Assembly: GCF_910592395.1 (NCBI RefSeq)
Contig: NC_088310.1
Span: 12,965,501 to 13,029,500 of the forward strand
DNA: 64,000 nt
Direction: 5' to 3'
Source: Lineus longissimus
Lineage: Eukaryota; Nemertea; Pilidiophora; Heteronemertea; Lineidae
Shown here piece by piece: positions 34,641 through 48,180 of the stretch. The first letter of the stretch is position 1. The number at the start of each line of letters is the position of its first letter. Made by a program: the position numbers and the translations under genes. Below the pieces are notes generated by a model that was not told the DNA's origin, made no database searches, and was given only the letters and a program-made list of their open reading frames with translations.

Positions 34641-37029
34641 AAAACAACACCTTGAGAATCATGACTGTGTTGGCTATGTATAAGATATCAAGAATAGATA
34701 AAAACTAAGTGTGTGTAAGGCCAAAAGCGTCCAATCTTTTCTGCGCACGGAAAATAACATGCATTTTGAATGATTTACTGGAAGGACATACCCAAATGAA
34801 CAAAATGAGATCTAACTATGATATTATATAATTAAGGAAATCTCTCCTTTTCATATGCCTTTGCTAGAGAGAGAGAGTGATATTTGAGAAATGATACTCG
34901 CATATTTCAGATGGGTTGTAGGATGACTTCATTAATAGACACCTTTCTTTTTAGCTGAACAGCACTACCTCAGTCGTGAAATTGTAAGCAGTGTTTGATC
35001 GAGGCATGTATTTTGTGACGAAAATGAAGCCGCAGCTAGTCCGGAGAAGATATTTTATGTAAAAGCTTTCCGTTGTCGGAATTAGAGCCTAGTACTAGAT
35101 GCAGTATTTCTTCACATACATGACTTGGTCTTTATTCGATCATACTTGATGATAAGCATGTATCTTGTAAATGGAATCCTGGTATATGATGATGTTGGCA
35201 GTCAGAAGTGCCTGGTGCGGTAGAATTGTAAATAAAATAAGTACACCTGTAATTAGAATGGATGTCCCCATCTAGGCAATTTATGAATAGAATCTGACAC
35301 GTACCAGCCTTGATCAAATCCTCTAGACTCACCGATCTAAGACCGGTTTATAATTTGGAGGCATTATGAGCCAGTATGATATGCATTGAACAGGCCACGA
35401 TCCTTTCATCTTGATTGGCTCACACTTGTTGGTATTCAGGTTGTCATCCTGAACTCTTACTATGAAATTGATGAAAAGGCGAAAGGCATATAACCCAACT
35501 ATTGTCTATCCCAATAAAAACAAAGTTGAATGTCATCCAACAATGTCCAACGATAATGCGCATAGTATCTAAGGGGGCTTGGCTTGCATAATATCCAGAA
35601 ACGGTCTTAGATCGGTGAGTTTAGAGTATTTACATGTATACTACAATAAGAATATCAAGAGTATAGCGTATGCAGCTATTGCTAGGACCATGAAAACTAC
35701 CGTTTCTTGTGTTCGATTTACCTCCCGCAGCCCTTTCCTGGATCGCGGAGTCCGTGTTTACTAAATTCTACGTATAGCAGATTCGCTGTATAGTAGATCG
35801 GGGTTACGATTTTGAATACAAGGTTTTGGTGTTTGTTTAAGGTGTGGTAAAAACTAACCAAGAAAACAAACCGTGCTGTTGTAGCGACTTACATCTGCTC
35901 CTCAACAACACTTGTCACTAATACATGATCGTACTTCCATTTCTTCCAGTAAGCATCAAATCACGGCGAAAAAGCCGACTTCGGACACGTTGGAATTGTT
36001 TTTCTGACATATCAAATCGCATCTTCTGTAATTACTATGGTTAGCCGATCCTGAGACCGCACTCGTACTGTCAGATTATGTTTGACGTCAAATCAGCTCA
36101 GCTGAGTTATAAGTCGATGCCGCTTCTCAATTCAACATTTAGTTAATACTCGAAGCTGTGTAGATTACGTACCAGCAAAATATGCAATTTGGACGTAATG
36201 TTTTCGTCATTGACTCAGGTGGTTCATGTTGTAGACGCAACACTTGCAGTCATAACGTTTCTCGACGTAAACAACCACATTGATATGCAGATTAACAACA
36301 AATTTACAAATTGATGTCAAAGCATTGTATCTGTTGTACAATGTACATTATATATCAATAATGGCTGTGATATTATAAACACGACAATTCGGAACTTCGG
36401 TTTCCAACGCACATCTCCTTCAAAGAAAACAACACCGCGTTGCGCTCAATTGCCAACATCATGCCAACCCGATTATGCATGATTTGTAGTTGAGTGCAAT
36501 GCAGTGCTTTCTTTGAAGGAGAGATGCGTTAGAGGTCATGTCAGTTACGCGCAATCCGTACCATCGTCATATCCGAGACCGACGTTCCGAAGTGTCATTG
36601 CATTTTGTAGACATAAATTTCATATTTGTCACTGTTTGTTCGAATAAATGATCACTCTCACTAAACGAACACATGACTTCGCCTTATTGTGTTTCTGGCC
36701 GATATTTGTGAAATAACGTTGTCACCCGGTGTATTTATTGTCAAAAAAATGTCAACGACCAACAGAGCTCGCTATAGAGCGATCTGGATCGGTATAGACT
36801 CGTCTCCCGTGTAAACGTGCATGAATGTGATCTAGTCGGTTGGATCTAAATACTATCGTAGTGTATACCTATGGTCAACTAAAACTGCAAACAGGTGACA
36901 TTTATCTGGCCTCCGTATTTTGTAAATTTTACACGTCTTGTTTTCTTTCGCATGTAGCTGTCGCAAAGTTAGCAGCCAGTCAGGGCTCATTTCTACAACA
37001 AATCAATACACAGTCACATGAAACTCGCA
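34641..37029. other. Downstream of the LRRC74-like gene: no gene; two small inverted repeats
   Basis: Inverted arms TCTAGACTCACCGATCTAAG (35327 on) and its reverse complement (35597-35625), and AACGCACATCTCCTTCAAAG (36404 on) with its reverse complement (ending about 36531), look like MITE ends. No coding segment was recognised. Confidence 0.5.
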
Positions 37030-37520
37030 TGATTCCTGTTTCACCTAATTCTTGTTCCGCCTATTCCTGTTCCGCCTAAATATATTGCTAGCCTCCCCAC
37101 AGATGTAGGAATATGGACCATCCCATACTATAGTGTTTCCATGATATTTTGTCTATTTCTTAAGAATAACTTCAAACCGTTTTAGTTTTGATCCTATGTC
37201 TACGGGTTTTACATGCAGCTAAATCAATTATTTTAGGATTATTCGGAATAACTTTGAAGAATTATACATAACAAGGCTTATGTTTTAGCTAATCAATGAT
37301 TTTAGAAAGGAAGAAATATGGTAAGAAAGTTTTACCCTTTCATTAGATTTGAGATTTACTGATTGTCAGTTTGGTCTTTAGATGGTCAAATAAGTCCCGG
37401 ACCGTCGCCACTTTCTAGGTCATGGCATTTGATTGGTCAAATTGCCATCACATGTCAAACTGATGCATGCCATCTGTACAAAAACTCACATTCATTTGTT
37501 TCCCGAATACAATGATTCTG
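37030..37520. repeat. Partial copy of the TTCCTGTTTCGCCTA-arm element
   Basis: A short array of CCTGTTTCACCTAATTCTTG-like units (37034-37078) is followed by an interior (ATTATTCGGAATAACTTTG; GTAAGAAAGTTTTACCC; GTCAAATAAGTCCCGGAC) that matches 54740-55250. The right array is missing. Confidence 0.7.
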
Positions 37521-37694
37521 GTCATACAACATGCCATTCTTTGTCAAGTGAGTAGTGCAGAGGAAGATGTACGGAAAAACTGTGGCTGAAATAAATCTTA
37601 ATCCTGTTGCACGTCTCTAGTCGACTGTAAGATTGAGAAATGGACGGCTTTTTAGTAGATCAGAGCTGCACTGCTCTTAAATGAAACGACCAGG

Positions 37695-37954
37695 GGCCAT
37701 TGTGCTCACCGATAGATAGTTGGTGGTTAGAAATTCATCCTGGTTAAGGAACATGCTGCATGTATAGTATATATATAGGTCAAACCAAAGTCGGTATGAC
37801 ATGTGATATATCGTTGCTTGGAGCACCTACCATAAAAATATCATCGAAAACAATTCACTAATAAGCGAGATATTGCACTTTTCACCTTTTTAGCTCACCT
37901 CTTAGCAGAGGTGAGCTTATCCCATACCGTGGCGTCCGTCGTCCGTCGTCGTCG

Positions 37955-37988
<34 letters not shown>

Positions 37989-39475
37989 TCGTCCGTTAGC
38001 AGGGCACGTTTCGTAACTGTTAGAGCTATTGAGTTGAAACTTGGTACACATGTACCCTTATGTAATGACACTTTGGAGACCAAGTTTCGGTCCGATTCGT
38101 TTCATGATTTGGCCACCAGGGGGCCAAACGTTAAAAGTGAAAATATGCAATATCTCCCTTAATAGTAGTCGGGAAATTTTGAAAAAAATATGGTAGGTAC
38201 TTCTAGCAAAGGTGCATCATATATCCTCCTGGTTTTTGATTTGACCTCCTTTTCAAGGTCACAGAGGTCAAAGTTTGCTGATTCACTGAACAGTAGCATG
38301 TTTCCTATCTATTTGGCTAGAAGGTTTTAAACCAGTGTGGACATGTATCTGGGAATTCTCTATTCCACCCCTAAAATTTCGGTCGTTCGGACATCAAATA
38401 TGGCCGCCAGGCAGCCATCTTGAAAAATAAACACAGTACTATTACTCCGAAACTAATGATCGGATTGCAACCAAATTTGATCTGGATGTATATCTATGTA
38501 CTCTCTACTAAATCCTTGATTTTTTATCAAATGTGATAGCCAATATGGGTGCCAGGCGGGCATCTTGAAAAATTCTTAGTTTGGCCACCCGGGGGCCAAA
38601 TTTAATGTCCAAAGTTAAAATGTTTGATTGCTCGTAGTGGTCTGATTTTCATAACATGATTTTTATGGTAGGTACTCCTGGCAAGGATACATTTCATAAA
38701 TGTGGGTTTTTGATTTGACCTACTTCTCAAGGTCACAGAGGTCAAAGTTTTCCTATGGCACCGCCATTTTACAATGACGGCACGTTTTGTCACTGCTTTA
38801 GCTACAGATCCCTAACTTGGTACGAATGTACCCCTATACTCTTAGACTAAACTGCAGTCTTTTTCTGATTCTCAGTTTGGCCAGCAGGGCCCCAAATGTT
38901 AATAGTGGACTCTCCCCTAAGGGTGCCTTGAAATGCTGCTAAGTGGGATGTCATAGTCTAAGCCTATGCAAATGCAGGATTGATTAACCTCTACAGAGCC
39001 CTAGGAATTTCAGATGATGGTTGTTTTTTGAACTAGACACAAGCAAACAACATAATTATCCTATTCCTAAGCATTTCCATGATGGGTCATCTGTAAACCA
39101 AAGGACTTTTTTTAAAAAGGTGTGTTAATGCTGATGACTTTTTGCATGGAATTGCTTATTTGTTCTTTTGGTAGGCATGCCTTGCATGTTTTGCTGCTTC
39201 AAGCTTTTGTTCTGCTGCTGTTTTAACGATTGCACTAACCTGCAAATTTCTGTTTTTTGTTACTTGTTCATTTTGTAAAACATTACTTCATTTCTTTCTT
39301 ACATTTAAAACCATGCTAATGCTTCATCCATCTTCCCTTCACAAGAGGTGAGCACAATGGCCCTGGCCATTTCATTTAGTTAGGCCTCCTTGTGGCCAAG
39401 TCGAGAATCAGGTCGGATCGAAATTCGGTGTCCGAGGTTACATGACGTAGGGAGTCATGAGTACCAAATTTCAAG
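37695..39475. mobile_element. Element with GGCCATTGTGCTCACC ends and ~300-bp units, copy 1
   Basis: GGCCATTGTGCTCACC (37695-37710) and GGTGAGCACAATGGCC (39347-39362) are inverted. Inside are a hairpin AGCTCACCTC...GAGGTGAGCT (about 37892-37917), a (GTC)n stretch, and diverged copies of a ~300-bp unit with repeated phrases (TTTGGCCACCAGGGGGCCAA; CAAGGTCACAGAGGTCAAA). A part unit in reverse orientation follows to 39475. Non-coding. Copy 2 is at 60959-62690. Confidence 0.7.
37933..37996. repeat. (GTC)n microsatellite
   Basis: A run of CGTCGTCGTC units with CCGTCGTCCGTC edges; a shorter version occurs at the same place in copy 2 (61318-61336). Confidence 0.85.
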
Positions 39476-39479
39476 TTCA

Positions 39480-39920
39480 GGGCCCAGTTGTTCAAAGCAC
39501 CGATAAGGTTATCGGTCGATAAGTGTTGTCGGTGGACAAAAATCAGTTGTCGGCCGATAGGTAAGCCACCGACAAGTATGAGTTACTCAAAGCCAATCTT
39601 TAGGCCCTTTTAGTTGTCCGTGGATTATCCCACAATGCACCTTGTCATCTCACTTCCTGTATCGAAAAAAATGTCTGACCAAGAGCTGTCTGCTGCAGAA
39701 GAGAATGGAAAAATTGTTAGGAAGAAGAACTTCACTGATAAAGAGGTGGCTCTGCTGCTCGACTTAGCAGAGCCACACATAAAGCTCTTGACGTCAAAGT
39801 TGGCAAACACCGTCACCAACAAGTTGAAGAAGAGCGTTTGGCATAATAATTCAAGGCAAATTAATGCCCAGACATCAGCGTCAGTATTGTCTATTTTCTG
39901 TAGGCCTAGAATATTCCAGT
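39480..39920 (+). mobile_element. Harbinger-like 5' end with a Myb/SANT-like exon
   Basis: GGGCCCAGTTGTTCAAAGCA at 39480 resembles Harbinger-type terminal repeats. It is followed from 39671 by an open frame whose first ~65 residues look like the N-terminus of a NAIF1-type Myb/SANT domain (NFTDKEVALLLDLAEPHIKL, then LANTVTNKLKKSVWHN). No matching 3' end or transposase was seen, so it is probably truncated. Confidence 0.5.
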
Positions 39921-40794
39921 AAGATCACTAATGACTTTCTGCTATGCAGTCTTCCCTTAAGGGACTCTCTAGGCAGTGGCTTGGTAGGCAAGACAAAGTT
40001 ACACACAGTGGCCAATAGGGTCTCTCCCATCTCACAGTACGTCAAACCTATTCACCCTTGTATGAGGAATATATTTAGTGCTGAATCAAACATGACCCAG
40101 TGCCCTTAATGTGTTAGTCTCCTGAAGGTGGCCAATTTAACAGCTTCCTGCTCTTGCCTATAGTCCCCCTGATTGAGCATTAGAATGATAAGCATCGCAG
40201 GAGCTATTCATAGATCAAGCTTTCATTATATTTTTATTTTAGACAAATACTTTACAGAAATTAATAAAAAAATCTTTTTTTTTAATCACACTGTAGTTAC
40301 GATTTTGAAAGAATTAATGTCATCCCATATGCCAGAAAATTTGTGCTATCACACACTGGACCTTTTAGTGCTTTAGGCCTACTTTCACTACAAGTACAAC
40401 ATCTCAGCCATCAAAACAGTTGAGAATGATATTAATGTCCACCAGCATCATAAACATCCCCTTCATCATTTGCAAACATTTTTTTAAATTTGATTGGATA
40501 GAAGTGACTGTATCCAAGGCTGAAATTGGCTGCTTGGGAGTTAATTAGCAATCAATTTTTCTTTTTAATAAGGCTAATTTACCAACTTTTTTTTGGGTGG
40601 AAAGACCCACGAAACATTATTTATACATATTAAAGAAATTGTTTTATGTAAAGATCTCCAAAAAAATATTTTTTGAACAAAATCCATATTTTAGGAGTGT
40701 ATACCTACCTTAAGAAACGTACCATAGTTACACTCAAACGGCCAATTTACGCCATCGCCTATCCGCCATAGTTTTGAAACGTGCCTGCTTAACG

Positions 40795-40833
<39 letters not shown>

Positions 40834-42369
40834 GGACATTCATTCTACCATTTACTCATATGAATATAAGCTAAAAATATGAAGTGTGTTTGTCCACAGC
40901 CAGAACGCAACTGATTTTTATACACTGTTCAATGTACATGGAGGTAGTTTATTTTGATAAGGACAGGAGGAGCCACCAGACGGTGTAGAAGAAAATATAT
41001 TAGCGATGTTTAGAAAAAATAATAAAAAACTTGGTCGCCAACATCCCCAACCATTGACAGGGTCTAATCAGTAAAACAGGTATGTACAAACTAACTTTAA
41101 CAAGATTCCAAACTCAGTTATAAGGATTGGAAGAACAATAAAAGGCACCGAAAAATAGACCGAGCCGTGAGCGAGAAATTTTATAAATTGAAATATAACT
41201 GAGTGTCCTGGAATCTCATGTAGAACATAACTTTCAGTATAAGGTCGATTTATTCAATTCACTGATTAAAACAGACTCCTCACGATTCTCTGAAAGACTG
41301 AACCGTGATGGGGACCATCAAAGACAAGTTCAGAGTCTACAACTGGCAAAATAACCAAAAACTGGTTGAGCTGCCGAGATGTAGGTCATCAGGATTTTAG
41401 CAGCTCAAGCAAATTTAGATTGGCCTAGGCCATATGGCTCTAAACTATTTTAGAGCCGGTGTAACATCTGTGGTTGTTTCCCATGTGTCAGTGTTTCAAA
41501 ACAATAGGCAGCTAGAGAGACCATGACTTTTCAATAGGGGGAAACACAGAAAAACTTGTCAATCTATCTTTTAGCGTTCCCAAACAATGAGGGGAAACAC
41601 TCAAAAATAGAAACACTCAAAAACATTACACCGGTCTAGAAGTTTAAAATGTCCTAGGATAGAATGCCCGGGAAACAAAGGATTCTATTATGCGCTTTAA
41701 TCTCTGAGCTATTGGCGCTCAGGGTCTCTATAGAACCATATTGCAGAATACAATAGGGCCGGCCACTCTTTCCATTGGGGTATTTGTTACTGTTACACCG
41801 CCACTGAAAAGAGCCGTAATAATGGTTCTTAAACTATAAGCAATTCAGCGAATTATGCAGCAGGAATCTGATGTCATCACATTCATATTACGGTCATTGT
41901 CATTGGCCTGCACCTGTTTACGTGCAACATTATTCAAAATGTCAATGTCTTTGAGTCCTGATTGACTCGATGGACTGCACAGAAATGTGTTGTGACTACA
42001 CGATTGAACCCTACCATCAAGTAGCAAGCAGAACCAAAGATGGAACACACATACATTTTTAGAAATTTGGTGCGCGCACACTAAATTTGTGCCAATCATT
42101 AAGTTCACCAAGCCAACAAAATAGGAGCATTCACCATACGGCCTCTTCTCTCTTCCAGCCATTGTCAGTCAAAATCAATCACTTGAATTGTCACTCGTGC
42201 GCAGGCCTAAGTTTCAAAACAACATGGTTGAAGAAGGGTGTGATAGAACTTAAGTCAATAGCAGCAATAGATTTTGAGAAGTCCTTTATAATGGATTGAG
42301 GAATACTTTGAACACTTCAATTCAACCCTGTGATATTCAACCACAAAACTCTGAATTATGAAGTAAGCG
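39921..42369. other. No gene recognised; (CAGA)n at 40795-40834
   Basis: About ten CAGA units form a clear microsatellite. The rest shows no coding or transposon pattern that I recognise. Confidence 0.55.
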
Positions 42370-43705
42370 CTAATATTATCAGTGCAGTGCCCTAGTAAGC
42401 GCGCAGCGCCTTTAGGTTGGGGGGAAACCCCCCCCCCCCCCAAACCCCCTGGTTGGGAACCTGCTATAGTTCCTTCCGCCAATGTTTTTGTTTTGATAGA
42501 CAGTTTTCTCCGTGTATCTCTTTAGGCAGCAGTAACTCAACTTCATCATCATTAATAGCCGGCAAAGAAATGGAAAATGTCCCCCCCCCCGAAAGGTGTC
42601 CGGACTAGATAGTCTGGCACTCTGGCAGATTCTAATGTAAAGTGCAAGCTCTATTGAACTCACGCAACTGTCGACATGGGGGGCCCCCCCCCCCCCCCCC
42701 ATCCTTCTGACATGTTTTAGCTAGTGCATTGGGGGAAAGGCCCCTCAACCCCCCTATTGGCCTCTCAATAAGTCCTTCTGAGCTGCTTACCCTGGGGCGC
42801 TTGAGTGGATGGAACCTCCAAACCTTCATGATGGTGCAGTCCTTTGACACGTTTAACCCAGAGCGAGGAAGAGGTACTCCTTCGATGGTACCCTAACTGC
42901 AACCCTCAACCATCATTACCCTTCCTTTTCACTGGCATGATATTGGCAAGACTACCAAGAGGTCGTACTGGTGGCTTCCTTGAGACAATTGCTTGTTGTC
43001 GTACCTGGGCAACCAATTCAAGGGGTCAGGGATCAGGTTTTTCCCCCACCAACATGTTGCCGAATGGTTAATGCATACAAAAATTGGTTGGAAAGGGTTT
43101 TTGCAGGCCAAGAGACTTGAAGACACTTGACTCTTGAGGAACACCAGACTGATGAACAAAGAACCTGAGGAACATAGAACCCTCTTCATACGTGGGAGCA
43201 TAAAAAGCCTGCTAGTGAATATTGTTTATTCTTTGGAAAAAAACAGAAGATCTGCAAATCCAATGGTACCCCATAAAAACATACATTCCTCCTTAAGGTG
43301 TCTTTGGATCCCACCACGGCCCATGTGGAATTCGTTCAAAAGGTTTATTGAAATCTCAAAATCGTCTTTTGCTTCATTATTTCTGGATTATATCCATTTA
43401 AGCATCTTTTGGATATTATCACTAAAGTATCAAAAATCAAAACACATATGTTGGGGGGGGGGGGGTAAACCCCCAGAAATTGAAGTTTGATTAAAAAACA
43501 GTGAGAATAATCGTGTGGTTCTCTCTCGGAGCTCAGAATAGTCGAGTTGCTTCATTCGCGCGTTTATCTCTTCTGGCAGCCATTTTAAGTCAAATTTAAG
43601 CCATTTGAAACGAATCCATGGACTTGAGAAACATTGTTTACATTGGATACGTCGTATGCACGTTAACCATAGTGGCGCTTTTCTGCTGCGCGCTTATAAT
43701 TTATC
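42370..43705. mobile_element. C/G-run-rich repeat, copy 1
   Basis: Begins TAATATTATCAGTGCAGTGC with TAAGCGCGCAGC shortly after, and ends GCTGCGCGCTTA, so the ends are a short inverted repeat. Long homopolymers (C at 42684-42700, G at 43454-43466, C runs at 42429-42440 and 42582-42590). The same order is found at 52503-53532. No intact frame. Confidence 0.75.
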
Positions 43706-44359
43706 ACAAACACACATCCAGAGCTACATGTAGTTCAATATTCCAGCCATGAATACTAATATGTTGATGAATCGTCGCAGATCCTTTAGATTAATCATCA
43801 TTGCATAACAATAGAGAGGTCACCATTCCTCCACCCTGTGCGCTAGTTTTGAATATAGCACATTTTCTGAATCATTCATATTTTTGAATCGAATCCCAAG
43901 GTAACTGCATCGCTGAGAGAGAAGTTTAAACTTGTAAGGGAGGTTGGTGACTTATTATTTGAGTTGTGAACTCAAATCAAACTGAACATCCAAAATTTAA
44001 AAACAAGACTCTCAATGACACAACTCCATCAGAAATCGATACCTATAATCACACATATCCGTCTTTAGTTCAGCAATTACAATCCCGAGTTTGTTGACTT
44101 CTATGGCAAGCGGAGTGTCCAGTAATTAAAAAAACCTAGATTTATTCGAAAAAACCTGGAGTAGTTTATTTGGAAAAAATATTGTTTTTTTAAAAACAAC
44201 CTTGTTTATTTCCTAATAAACCGAGTTTATTTAATAAAACCGAGTTTTTTTACTTTCTTTCCTAATACAGTAGGTTTTTTAACAGAAACTAACATTTTAT
44301 GCTAAAAAACCTGGTTTTTTAACCACATAATCGTATAAAATATAAGTTTCTGTACAGAA

Positions 44360-47120
44360 ATGTCCATTTAACGTGATGCATTCTCTTCGAGAACACAGAT
44401 TTTCGACACTGGACGAACGTATCGTGATTTTGACGTCTTGATGAGTACTGATCGTATTCTTCCTTCGTCCCAAGGGTTTGTTTCTTCGACTCGGTCGAGT
44501 TCCCAATGTCCGCTAGATTGGTTATCATCGCCGATCAGCACCAAAGATCCTGGGTTAATGTTAGGTTCTTCAAGTCCTTTCTCCATTTACCCCTTACGGT
44601 TAGTGCTGGTTAATACTCTTGGAGCCATCTTGTTCAAACACGGTTGGCGATGACCTGGACCTGCCGCCACCTCTTTCTGCAGTTGATTTCTCGCTCCACC
44701 ACGTTGTCGGGCGCCACGGCACTGACAGGAAGTGGTTAGGGGTCAACATCGTGAAATCTGTGGGGTCACGGATATTGTGACTGAGTGGAGGGCTGTTGAT
44801 GACAGCTTCAACCTCCACTAGTGAAGTTCTGAGGACGGATTCTTTGATGTTTGACTTTGGAAGCACCATCATCAGGGCTGTCCTCTGTGATCTCCGGATC
44901 CACATCAGTGCGGCATCTTCATACTCTGATGACGTGAGGATCTCTGCCATGACTACTTTGGACCTCAATCTAAAAACTGCTGCTGCCAAGTTCAAAGCAG
45001 CCCTCTTCAACCATGCTGCTTTTCGGACCAATCTTGACCAGAATGACGGATGTGTCGGCTCCAACAATGAGGAAGTATCAAATTTGTGGGATTTTGATTC
45101 CTCTTACGACTTGGTAGTGGTGATGTTGACCTTTTGGCTTCAGGGTCACCATCAGCTACTGTGACTGTGGCCAGTCTGTTTCTGGCTAAATCCTGTTTTT
45201 TTATTGGTTGTAGCCGGCCTTTAAGCTTTGTAGATGACTCCACCTATTTTTCTCCTCATGTTATCGTTTTTTGCCGCCATTGTTAAGATCCAGAATCTTC
45301 CCTATTTTTTGGTCCATCAAATGAGTGACTTTGCCTCATCCCTGAAAGTTGTATAGAGAATATGTCTAGAATAGAAATAATTTCCTTTATTGTGATGACA
45401 AGAACTTTGGAGAACCTAGTGGCTTGTTTTTTAGATTAAGTATAGATTTAATATTCCCGGTGACATTTCTTTCGTTACACCATTTCGGACATCTCAACCT
45501 GGCTAGTACTTGATTATATCGTTATGTTTTCAATCTATCGTCTCTGTGTGGTAGCTCGGTAATTGGAGCTCTTCATCTTGATAATATTGTTTGTAGTTAA
45601 CATCAAGTTTTAGGGCAGCAATGTGGACTTTTAGCAGCATAATCGCAGTCCACTTTATGAATATTTGGTTCGATATTCAATCGTCAGGTGTCTTCACTTC
45701 CTTGAGGACAGTGTTGTAACAGGTTTTCCAGTCCTCCTGATTGTCTTCCATGATTGTCTCTTTGTTGTTACGAATATGTACTTAGTTGTTGTTCAATTAT
45801 TGTATCTTTCAGTTTATAACGTGGTGAATAGATGTGAAAGGAAATCAAGCTTGTTGGTGTTGTCTTCCGTTAGTTTAGAGAAGAAATAGGACTTGAGAAA
45901 GGACTTGAATCTTCTGTTCATTCTTCAGGTAGCATAGAACTGTTGTGGAGTCTGACCAGTAATAGAAACAGGCAATCTGTAGTTCCTGCAGCTCATTCAT
46001 CAATTCTCCGGTCGCTAGCGCATTCCATAAACAAGCTTCAATTTTACCTACTTTGGCTAAAAGCTGGTCATCAAAGTTACAAAGCTGTTAGAAATACATC
46101 TAAACAACATATATATACAGTTGAAAGTGCATAAAAATCCCGATTCAACCTCTGGGCGCTACCTTTTTTTCTCCGGGCCCTACCGGTCGTTATCAGGCCC
46201 TACCGGGCGTTAATTAGTACGACCCCTGAAGGAGTCTTTGTTGTCGATTGCTACCCTTTTCAGCGCATAATTTGAGCAAGTCGGCAAATTTGTGGCTCGA
46301 AAGATGTGAACAACCATTTTGTACGTGTCTGGTGGCCCGGGCTGGTCGATGTCTTCTTACCAGAGAAACGTCAAGGAGTCGGAGCAGGACCATCACTTGA
46401 TGAAAAAATGCCTCGATGTCAGCTGATATGGCTACCTTGTACAGTCTAAATCTTTGTTGTACGCCAAATGTGCTATTGATAAGATCTGGGCCGTGCATCA
46501 GTTGGCTGTTAAGTGATGTTCCCTTGCAGGTAGCTGCTGCATAAAATACCACTTTAAGTTTTCCAGGCTTTTTCGGGTTGGTCACTCCGCGGTGAGAGAT
46601 GTACCAGGTGTTTGGTGATGTGCTACTGGCTTCCTCTGGTGTAAGCTTTTCTGGCATAGTCTTTCTCGACGTAACCATTTATAGTTGATTCATACAGATC
46701 CCTATAACCTCAGCTTTTGATTGAAGGCGTTTCTCAAGCAGATGATCGAAAGCGTCTGGTCGCGATGTATAGACTGTCTGGTAGATGAGTCGGATCAGAG
46801 TAGCTCCTCCACAACATTCCCACCTCGTAGTGACCGTTGACGACTCGAGTTGTCTCCTCTAAGATCTTCATTGCTTTCCTATCCTCTCTTGATAGGCTGG
46901 CCCTGTCATTGCACGCAACTCCATAGGCAAGGTCTTCCGATAAGATAAGATAAGCTCTTCCTGTAATGTGGTCGTATTCATCTGCAGTACGCCCATCAGT
47001 GCCCATCCTAGTGTGGTTTTCACGGCTATTGACTTCTCAGGACGACTTCTTCTGATGTCTAACTGTATACGAGCTTCTGGCGCAGGAAATGGGAGGAACC
47101 CCTGAAGTCTGCGCAAGTAC
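44360..47120 (-). pseudogene. BEL/Pao retrotransposon pol remnant
   Basis: Minus-strand fragments in normal pol order: post-protease linker (about 47110-46870, with TTLGWALMGVL), reverse transcriptase start (46678-46214, with [13 protein letters not shown] and [10 protein letters not shown]), RNase H-like text (about 46090-45900, with YYWSDSTTVL), integrase core end (45067-44600, with LVEVEAVINS and LTPNHFLS) and integrase C-terminus (44586-44368, with RSVLIKTSKSRYVRPVSKIC). Frames shift several times and the RT catalytic part is missing, so it is a dead copy. No LTRs or envelope-type frame were seen. Confidence 0.8.
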
Positions 47121-48180
47121 GCGAATGGCCGTTAATTATATTAGGGAATCACTGGCCAGAACCCATGAGATAAAGTACTTCAGATGGTTAGCATTTGAAC
47201 CAGGTAAACAATTAGACTAGATCGTGTTTTGTGATGCATGTCATAATAAAGCCATAGGTTGTGTGGTGTATGGTAAACAAGGTCACTCTCTGACCATTCC
47301 TATGTAACCATGCTGCCCGCTACCCTGCAGATATGACTGAGGCTAGCAAGTTTGGTACTTACCATAAGCTGCTGAGCAAGAATACGAAGATGTCTTTGAC
47401 GACTTAGGCGCAGAAAAATCAAACCGCGTGCCGCTACAAACGGCCACCCATTGTTAATCAATTGGGGCTCATACTAGATGAAGATGGTTTCGTTCGCTGT
47501 GTGGGGGGGGGGGGGGGGGGGAGGATTCACCAAGCAAATGTCGAGTTCAATAGGAAATGTCCTATCATCTTACCACGCAGGAACTACCTGACAACACTAA
47601 TTATCAGGGATACACATCAGTGTGTAGTACATTATGGCATTGGCACTAAGGTGTGTGAATCACACACCAAATTTTGGATCACCAGTATGAGGTATACAGC
47701 AAAGAAGGTGCTCGGCCGATGCGTCGTATGAAAAATAGTTGCAGGTCGACCGTACCTCATCACGCAATTGCATGAAGAGTTGCCAGATTTCACACCCTTC
47801 ACTTCCACAGGGGTTGATTTCACATCTCATATCTACGTCAAAAACAGCGCGATTCGGATTCAGAAGGTTTACATTGCGCAATACGTGTTGCACAACGCGT
47901 GCCGTTGAGCTAAAAGTCGTACCTGACATGACGGTCGAATCTTTCCTGCGTGCATTCCGACGATTTACATCTGCGTGCTAGGTTCCTAGATTAATATACT
48001 GCGACAACGCTAAGACGCTTAAGGGGTCCGAGACAGAAATCAAGCGCCTCCTGACAAATGCCAGTTAGTTTCCAACCACAAAATCATTTCGCTAGCCGCG
48101 AGATACGTTTCAAATACACACCAGTTGGGGTAGCTCGATTGGAGGGGTGACCGAGAGAATGATTGGGGTGATAAAAATGC
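47121..48180 (+). pseudogene. BEL/Pao RNase H / integrase remnant, opposite orientation
   Basis: Plus-strand text includes an RNase H-like start (about 47220-47270), the integrase zinc-finger region (NVEFNRKCPIILPRRNY, then LTTLIIRDTHQ and KKVLGRCVV) and core pieces (VPDMTVESFLRAFRRFT; DNAKTLKGSETEIKRLL). Several frameshifts and a G run (47503-47521) break it. It meets the minus-strand BEL/Pao remnant head to head at about 47,120. Confidence 0.78.
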
